A program made the translations under genes and the position numbers. The notes beneath the pieces are model-generated. The model was not told where the DNA came from, did no database searches, and saw nothing but the letters and a program-made list of their open reading frames with translations. A DNA stretch of 64,000 nt from Bathymodiolus brooksi (taxonomy: Eukaryota > Mollusca > Bivalvia > Mytilida > Modiolidae), in contig OY804576.1 of the NCBI GenBank assembly GCA_963680875.1, positions 78,187,668 through 78,251,667 on the forward strand. Reading direction: 5' to 3'. Below are positions 56,590 to 64,000 of this stretch, one piece after another. Position 1 is the first letter of the stretch, and every line of letters starts with the position of its first letter.

Positions 56590-57395
56590 TGTAGTTGTTT
56601 AATATTCCTGGTTTGTGATTGGACAATGCTGTAATTTTCACGGTATCAATTCCACGGTTGAAATAGCATGAGATATTTGTTTAAGAATTTTAGCCGCTTA
56701 CGTCATCTTGTCAATAACGTGGCAATATACATCTATGCACATGATTCTAATATGACGTCCTTCAAACGCTTTGAGTCCAAACCCGTGGTAAAAATAATAT
56801 TAATCTCTGACCGATTAAATTTATGACGTCATCGACAATTTATAACGATATTTTGCCAATTTTTACATATTAGAATCGAAATAATTCATGGAAGCCATAT
56901 GTATATATTGTTTTTACCACGGGTAGGCCTTTATGTCAGCTTTTTACCCCTCGCTGACGCTCGGAGTAAAACTTCGTGACATAAAGGCCTACCCGTGGTA
57001 AAAACAATATATACATATGGCTTCCATGAATTATTTCTTAATTATATTAGAATGAAGATAACTGTATTGTATTTGGAAATTTCATGGTATCGATTGTCGA
57101 TTTAATGGTTTTACATGAAACTACTTTTTTTACGGACGAAGGAATGTTTCCACTATTTACTCATCTGTCAGATGATTACCGCTTACGTCATCTTATCAAT
57201 AATGTCACAATACACATCTATACACATGATTACATTAGAATGGAGATAACTGTATTTGAAAATTTCACGGCATCAATTGTCGATTTAATGGTCGCAAATA
57301 TCCGTTTACTGGCTCCGCTAACGTGTCGCCAGTAAACTCAATTTGCGACCATCAAATCTCCAATTGATGCCGTCAAATTTTCAAATACAATACAC
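56590..57395. mobile_element. Foldback element D, copy 2 (carries a nested insertion)
   Basis: Homologous to 40150-40672: ttctaatgtagttgtttaat, tcacggtatcaattccacgg, cttacgtcatcttgtcaata, tttacggacgaaggaatgtt, and the terminal hairpin 57240-57395 around caatttgcgaccatcaaat. It is about 300 bp longer than copy 1 because of the element at 56748-57051. Confidence 0.8.
56748..57051. mobile_element. Nested foldback element with 61-bp perfect arms
   Basis: Bounded by the inverted termini ATTCTAATAT and ATATTAGAAT. Its right half is a palindrome: 56878-56938 and 56977-57037 are exact 61-bp complements (gaaataattcatggaagcca ... ggcctttatgtca) around a loop with cctcgctgacgctcgg. Copy 1 of element D has the unoccupied site cacatgattccattagaatg at about 40299, so insertion is directly visible. 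Confidence 0.85.
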
Positions 57396-57399
57396 ATAG

Positions 57400-58295
57400 A
57401 CATAGACATATCTATTTTAACTAAAATGAAATATCGACCAACATGAACTACCACACAAACGTTAAAAACACACAAAAGACGGTAGTTCGACAAGGTACTC
57501 TGGAACAGGATTTAAAGCATCTGCTTCATATATAACTCCATTCGTGAAGTCATGATTTACGATACACAGTTAATAAAAGAAGATTTACAAGGACACGTGT
57601 AAAACCTGCCTGCTGCATGTCCACAAATTCATGATTAGAAGAGATACGCTTTAAGTTTTACATTTTAGTTTTTTTTAAGCTAATTACAGCGTAGAATTAC
57701 AACTTCGTGTGTTTGTTCTATTAGCAAATCGCATTCAAAAGACACTCAATTTAATATGCGATAATCAAGTGCTCATTAAAGGTGTTAATATGCACTCATT
57801 ACAAGAATACAAGAATACAATTTGTGTTTTAATCTTAAAGTGTTGCATAGCTCTTTTATATCAAAAGGCTTATGTGAAAGGGTTTTCTTCAAAGCTGGCG
57901 ATTTTTCAAACCAAAAACGAAAACAACAAACAATTATATAAAAAAAAATACCCATATACAGATACATAAGATTGCAAACCAACGATAGCTATAAATATTG
58001 ACGATGTACAGATTGCCCATAAACATGTCATCATGTCAATCAGACAGATATAATATTGCTTCAACAACAAAAAGATAACCACACATCGGTACTATTAGGC
58101 CCATAAACCGCCACGTTTGATTGAATATTCCTGTATCAAGCAAGCAGAGTGGGCGATCTTGTATACGTGTATTGGGATGTGAGCTTCCACTATTTTCCCA
58201 TTGAAATTTTGAATTATTCTAACTGTGTGATGTTTTTTCCCTTTTCATTGTAAATCTTACAGTTTTCAGTTAAGATTTTGCATAGCAAATATTTC
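57400..58295. other. No recognised feature
   Basis: AT-rich; an 86-residue frame at 57709-57969 has no recognisable domain and competes with one on the other strand. Confidence 0.4.
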
Positions 58296-58299
58296 ACAA

Positions 58300-58500
58300 A
58301 TGAAGTACACAGTGGAGCAGGAACTGCCTACCTTTCCGGAACACATGAGTTCACTCCCGGTTTTTAGTGGGGTTAGTGTTGCTCGATCTTTGTAGTGTCT
58401 GTGTAGTGTTTGTGGATCGTTGTATGTCATTTTTCTTTTGTGTTGTATGTTTTTCGATTAACAGATTCTGATTACCCCTTTGATATCTTTAAACTCGTCT
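58300..58500 (-). repeat. Repeat A
   Basis: Contains cagtggagcaggaactgcct, acctttccggaacacatgag, tttttagtggggttagtgtt, tgtgtagtgtttgtggatcg and ctgattacccctttgatatc. Confidence 0.85.
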
Positions 58501-58769
58501 GACTTATATTACATGTATCCAAATTCTCCGATGATTTCCTTTTCTCTGTATCCGAAATTATCCATTTCAGAGATCGAATTGATTAGACTCACCCAGGATT
58601 TGCTTATACAGGCAAGTGGAGATTTCCATTCCCATTCCAATAGGTTCCAAACTGCATAGAGATGAGGTCATCAATATGTAAGCAATCTTTATAGGTCATG
58701 CAAAGTTAGTCAGGCCACAACAAAAATAATATTACAACCTTTGAAATAGTTTATAATAACATGATATTA

Positions 58770-61700
58770 ATTAAGGAAAAATAATAACCAAAACAAAACA
58801 CATATAACAAACAAACAAAAACACATATAACAAACAAACAAAACACATATAACAAACAAACAAAAACACATATAACAAACAAACAAAACACATATAACAA
58901 ACAAACAAAAACACATATAACAAACAAACAAAACACATATAACAAACAAACAAAACACATATAACAAACAAACAAAAACACATATAACAAACAAACAAAA
59001 CACATATAACAAACAAACAAAACACATATAACAAACAAACAAAAACACATATAACAAACAAACAAAACACATATAACAAACAAACAAAAACACATATAAT
59101 AACCAAAACAAAACACATATAACAAACAAACAAAAACACATATAACAAACAAACAAAACACATATAACAAACAAACAAAAACACATATAACAAACAAACA
59201 AAACACATATAATAACCAAAACAAAACACATATAACAAACAAACAAAACACATATAACAAACAAACAAAAACACATATAATAACCAAAGCAAAACACATA
59301 TAACAAACAAACAAAACACATATAACAAACAAACAAAAACACATATAATAACCAAAACAAAACACATATAACAAACAAACAAAAACACATATAATAACCA
59401 AAACAAAACACATATAACAAACAAATAAAAACACATATAATAACCAAAACAAAACACATATAACAAACAAGCAAAAACACATATAATAACCAAAGCAAAA
59501 CACATATAACAAACAAACAAAACACATATAACAAACAAACAAAAACACATATAATAACCAAAACAAAACACATATAACAAACAAACAAAACACATATAAC
59601 AAACAAACAAAAACACAAATAATAACCAAAACAAAACACATATAACAAACAAACAAAAACACATATAATAACCAAAACAAAACACATATAACAAACAAAT
59701 AAAAACACATATAATAACCAAAACAAAACACATATAACAAACAAACAAAAACACATATAATAACCAAAACAAAACACATATAACAAACAAACAAAACACA
59801 TATAATAACCAAAACAAAACACATATAACAAACAAACAAAAACACATATAACAAACAAACAAAAACACATATAATAACCAAAACAAAACACATATAACAA
59901 ACAAACAAAAACACATATAACAAACAAACAAAACACATATAACAAACAAACAAAAACACATATAATAACCAAAACAAAACACATATAACAAACAAACAAA
60001 ACACATATAATAACCAAAACAAAACACATATAACAAACAAACAAAAACACATATAACAAACAAACAAAACACATATAACAAACAAACAAAAACACATATA
60101 ACAAACAAACAAAACACATATAACAAACAAACAAAACACATATAACAAACAAACAAAAACACATATAACAAACAAACAAAACACATATAACAAACAAACA
60201 AAACACATATAACAAACAAACAAAAACACATATAACAAACAAACAAAACACATATAACAAACAAACAAAAACACATATAATAACCAAAACAAAACACATA
60301 TAACAAACAAACAAAAACACATATAACAAACAAACAAAACACATATAACAAACAAACAAAAACACATATAACAAACAAACAAAACACATATAACAAACAA
60401 ACAAAAACACATATAACAAACAAACAAAACACATATAATAACCAAAACAAAACACATATAACAAACAAACAAAAACACATATAACAAACAAACAAAACAC
60501 ATATAACAAACAAACAAAAACACATATAACAAACAAACAAAACACATATAACAAACAAACAAAAACACATATAACAAACAAACAAAACACATATAACAAA
60601 CAAACAAAAACACATATAACAAACAAACAAAACACATATAACAAACAAACAAAAACACATATAACAAACAAACAAAACACATATAACAAACAAACAAAAC
60701 ACATATAACAAACAAACAAAAACACATATAACAAACAAACAAAACACATATAACAAACAAACAAAACACATATAACAAACAAACAAAAACACATATAACA
60801 AACAAACAAAACACATATAACAAACAAACAAAAACACATATAATAACCAAAACAAAACACATATAACAAACAAACAAAAACACATATAACAAACAAACAA
60901 AACACATATAACAAACAAACAAAAACACATATAACAAACAAACAAAACACATATAACAAACAAACAAAAACACATATAACAAACAAACAAAACACATATA
61001 ATAACCAAAACAAAACACATATAACAAACAAACAAAACACATATAACAAACAAACAAAAACACATATAATAACCAAAGCAAAACACATATAACAAACAAA
61101 CAAAACACATATAACAAACAAACAAAAACACATATAATAACCAAAACAAAACACATATAACAAACAAACAAAAACACATATAATAACCAAAACAAAACAC
61201 ATATAACAAACAAATAAAAACACATATAATAACCAAAACAAAACACATATAACAAACAAACAAAAACACATATAATAACCAAAACAAAACACATATAACA
61301 AACAAACAAAACACATATAACAAACAAACAAAAACACATATAATAACCAAAACAAAACACATATAACAAACAAACAAAACACATATAACAAACAAACAAA
61401 AACACAAATAATAACCAAAACAAAACACATATAACAAACAAACAAAAACACATATAATAACCAAAACAAAACACATATAACAAACAAATAAAAACACATA
61501 TAATAACCAAAACAAAACACATATAACAAACAAACAAAAACACATATAATAACCAAAACAAAACACATATAACAAACAAACAAAACACATATAATAACCA
61601 AAACAAAACACATATAACAAACAAACAAAAACACATATAACAAACAAACAAAAACACATATAATAACCAAAACAAAACACATATAACAAACAAACAAAAA

Positions 61701-62400
61701 CACATATAACAAACAAACAAAACACATATAACAAACAAACAAAAACACATATAATAACCAAAACAAAACACATATAACAAACAAACAAAACACATATAAT
61801 AACCAAAACAAAACACATATAACAAACAAACAAAAACACATATAACAAACAAACAAAACACATATAACAAACAAACAAAACACATATAACAAACAAACAA
61901 AACACATATAACAAACAAACAAAACACATATAACAAACAAACAAAACACATATAACAAACAAACAAAAACACATATAATAACCAAAACAAAATACATATA
62001 ACAAACAAACAAAACACATATAATAACCAAAACAAAACACATATAACAAACAAACAAAAACACATATAACAAACAAACAAAACACATATAACAAACAAAC
62101 AAAACACATATAACAAACAAACAAAACACATATAACAAACAAACAAAACACATATAACAAACAAACAAAACACATATAACAAACAAACAAAACACATATA
62201 GCAAACAAACAAAAACACATATAACAAACTAACAAAACACATATAACAAACAAACAAAACACATATAATAACCAAAACAAAACACATATAACGAACAAAC
62301 AAAACACATATAACAAACAAACAAAACACATATAATAACCAAAACAAAACACATATAACAAACAAACAAAAACACATATAACAAACAAACAAAAACAAAA
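58770..62400. repeat. 22/23-bp minisatellite, about 160 units
   Basis: The basic unit is acacatataacaaacaaaca plus aa or aaa, in 22- and 23-bp forms that mostly alternate as a 45-bp dimer. A second unit type, acacatataataaccaaaac plus aaa, is interspersed. Rare markers (ccaaagc, acaaataaaa, cacaaataataacc) show that the order of units at 59209-60050 is repeated at 60998-61840 with an offset of 1789 bp. The minus strand has no stop codon in any frame, because the unit contains no TAA, TAG or TGA in that direction; the resulting 1100-1200-residue frames are not genes. Confidence 0.97.
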
Positions 62401-62442
62401 ATTAGAAACGAAAAAAAAACAAATAAACACACACACAGAAAT

Positions 62443-62466
62443 AATATATATATATATATATATATA
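62443..62466. repeat. (TA)n microsatellite
   Basis: Short ta run between the 22/23-bp array and the Gypsy fragment. Confidence 0.9.
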
Positions 62467-62469
62467 GAA

Positions 62470-63440
62470 ATACTCCGTCTATCCACCCACTGGTCTTTGT
62501 TCCCCGTTGTATATATAAAACTGAGAGGATTATGATAAGTAAAATAGAAGAATCGGATGTGCAATGACACCTATATACCCATCAAAATGCACATAAGAAT
62601 AAAACAATGCCGACACTCACGCTCTTTTCAATAGTAGAATATTTTTCTGATATTTTCCAAATTTCTTAGAAATACGTGAAAGAGATTTATCCACATTATT
62701 ATTCTTCATATAAACCAGCTCCAACTCTTACATCAATACCTTTAACGGCAAGTTTTAAATTGTCTTTCGAAGTCTGGGGTAATTAGAAAGGGACAGATAA
62801 CAAAATGTGATTCATTGTTTCAACAGCTCTTAGACGATCTTCACTCCAGATGTATCTTGAAAATTTGAGTAAAAGATAAGTCAATGGTTGATATTCAATC
62901 ATGGTTAGAAATCTCGAGAGATGTTCTTTATTTGTAGCAGAATGAAATCTGTCAATAGCATCCATCTTATCCATAGTAGTTTCACTTGCCTTTGGCCAAC
63001 TGTACATGTATGTTATAAAAGGTCAACATTGGCTTGACATAATTCACTGTTACTAATATCAAAGCCCAAATTGCTTGTGGCAATCTATTGAAAATCTCAA
63101 GTGATGCTCTGTTATACTATCACCACATACAGTATGATCATTAATATAAGTATGACGACCGAATTTAATTACATTATTTATCATTAGTTGAATCAGTTGT
63201 CATACCAAACAGCTTGACTTTATACTGAGATAAACCGTCTGGTGTTACAAAAGCTGATATTTCAGAACACTCTTTGTCAAAAACACCTGCCTATAGCCTT
63301 TCATTAAGTCAAATTTGCCAACAAATTTTGCAAGTCAGTTTATCAAATTTTACCAATGCAATATATATCATCATTCCTTGAAATAGTGTTAGAATCAGAT
63401 GTTGAAACAGGATTTACACCATTTTTGTTTATGCCCACCT
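62470..63440 (-). pseudogene. Ty3/Gypsy pol fossil: RT and RNase H
   Basis: On the minus strand, in pieces of different frames: FVGKFDLMKGYRQVFLT (RT, 63290-63345), SEISAFVTPDGLSQYKV then LFGMT (63210-63262), KASETTMDKMDAIDRF then LSRFLTMIEY and FSRYIWSEDRLRAVETMN (62800-62990), FERQFKLAV and KYSTIEKS (RNase H), and HNPLSFIY then NKDQWVDR (62475-62540). The order matches Gypsy RT to RNase H. Many stops and frameshifts show it is dead; the YIDD region is lost (reads TYINDH). The RNase H end lies about 70 bp from the edge of the large array. Confidence 0.85.
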
Positions 63441-63477
63441 GGAATTTTATGATATAATCAAAATTATTCATTTTACT

Positions 63478-63700
63478 CTAATTACCAGTTTGGTATCTTC
63501 AAATTTATCTAATGGAACAACTGAAAATAGAGGTACAATGTTAAAAGATATGAATATTTTGCATATAGATATTATATTAACTGTACATTGGTACAAAAAT
63601 GTATTCGATTTGATTACTGTTAAACGGTGAATAAGGTATAATGCGCAACAATATATGTTGATTGTTTATATGGCTTGAAATTGAAATGGAAAAAAAAAAG
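63478..63700. repeat. Duplicated segment, partner at 52921-53155
   Basis: It starts with the terminal piece of repeat A (ccagtttggtatcttcaaat), then tctaatggaacaactgaaaa and gattactgttaaacggtgaa. It separates the two Gypsy fragments. Confidence 0.7.
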
Positions 63701-63840
63701 ATAATTTAATTTATTCATTTTACTCATTATCTTATATGGACCACAATATATAGCATGCAAAGTATGGACAGGGACTACAAAATACAAGTACTTTATCATC
63801 AGGCTTAAAATATCTGTTCTTTTCAATTTTTTCATACCTT
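63695..63840 (-). pseudogene. Ty3/Gypsy integrase C-terminal fragment
   Basis: The minus strand reads FKPDDKVLVF in one frame, then VPVHTLHAIYCGPYKIMSKM and NKLNYL in another. This is the GPY/F-type end of a Gypsy integrase with one frameshift. On the minus strand it lies upstream of the RT fragment, opposite to the normal RT-RNase H-integrase order, so it comes from a different or rearranged copy. Confidence 0.7.
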
Positions 63841-64000
63841 ACTTTTTTTTCATTTTTTTATTTAAATATTTGGCACATTTTTCAAATTATTCTGTGCCTT
63901 TCTTTTAAAGCGAAATAGCTAATATAGTAGACCAATGTGTGTTCAATGAGTCATTTTGCTATCTCCCCATCCATAAGCCCATTACAGAATGACCAAACTT
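63841..64000. other. Window edge, unrecognised
   Basis: A short stretch of T-rich and unique sequence, possibly the next part of the Gypsy integrase, too degraded to read. Confidence 0.3.

Noticed and set aside
58751..62436. Three minus-strand open frames of about 1150-1220 codons, rich in Cys, Phe and Leu
   Set aside because: They follow only from the 22/23-bp repeat lacking stop trinucleotides on that strand in all frames. All three frames are open over the same bases and the peptide is a 15-residue periodic string.

Overview
The window looks like nuclear DNA of a lophotrochozoan animal, most likely a bivalve mollusc. It is AT-rich, has intron-split coding sequence and is filled with interspersed repeats, tRNA-derived SINEs, foldback/MITE elements, Penelope-type and Ty3/Gypsy retroelement relics and several minisatellites. 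There is no bacterial-style gene organisation: no operons, no rRNA and no intact tRNA gene. Species assignment is inference from repeat types that I associate with bivalves.

Only one host gene is convincing: a globin on the + strand. Two coding exons are visible, 23027-23264 (B12.2 to G7.0) and 34622-34795 (G and H helices plus a short tail). They are joined in phase across an 11.4-kb intron. CD1 Phe, distal His E7 and proximal His F8 are all present. The first exon (A and most of B helix) was not found. One further open frame, 55191-55718, encodes a BED/TTF-like C-x2-C...H-x5-H finger and is probably transposon-derived.

Layout. 0-11 kb: repeats, a TIR element, a decayed Penelope-type RT fragment, a 52-bp minisatellite and foldbacks. 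11.6-13 kb: Penelope-type RT copy 1 (-). 13-14 kb: a 43-bp minisatellite grown inside interspersed repeat A. 16-19 kb: SINEs. 20.5-21.7 kb: Penelope-type copy 2 (-), frameshifted. 22.2-23.0 kb: a 51-bp minisatellite in another copy of repeat A, ending about 32 bp before globin exon 2. 23.3-34.6 kb: globin intron, holding a 3.8-kb, roughly 64-unit 60-bp minisatellite. 35-42 kb: repeats A and B, Penelope-type copy 3 with its 3' half inverted, SINEs and a foldback. 42-54 kb: repeats, SINEs, a TIR element and a 277-bp tandem duplication. 54-58 kb: a Penelope tail, the BED-finger ORF and a nested foldback. 58.77-62.40 kb: a 3.6-kb 22/23-bp array. 62.4-63.85 kb: decayed Gypsy pol fragments (-).

The most interesting pattern is a mobile-element family, here called HHL. 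It carries a hammerhead-ribozyme-like motif (CTGATGA ... GAAA, then ACGCG-type sequence). Just upstream lies a short core that is single-copy at 46.3 kb but has expanded separately into the 52-bp array at 5.1 kb and the 60-bp array at 28.9 kb. Repeat A likewise gave rise to two unrelated minisatellites from two different segments. Repeats A, B, C/F and HHL are labels made up for this window, not database names.
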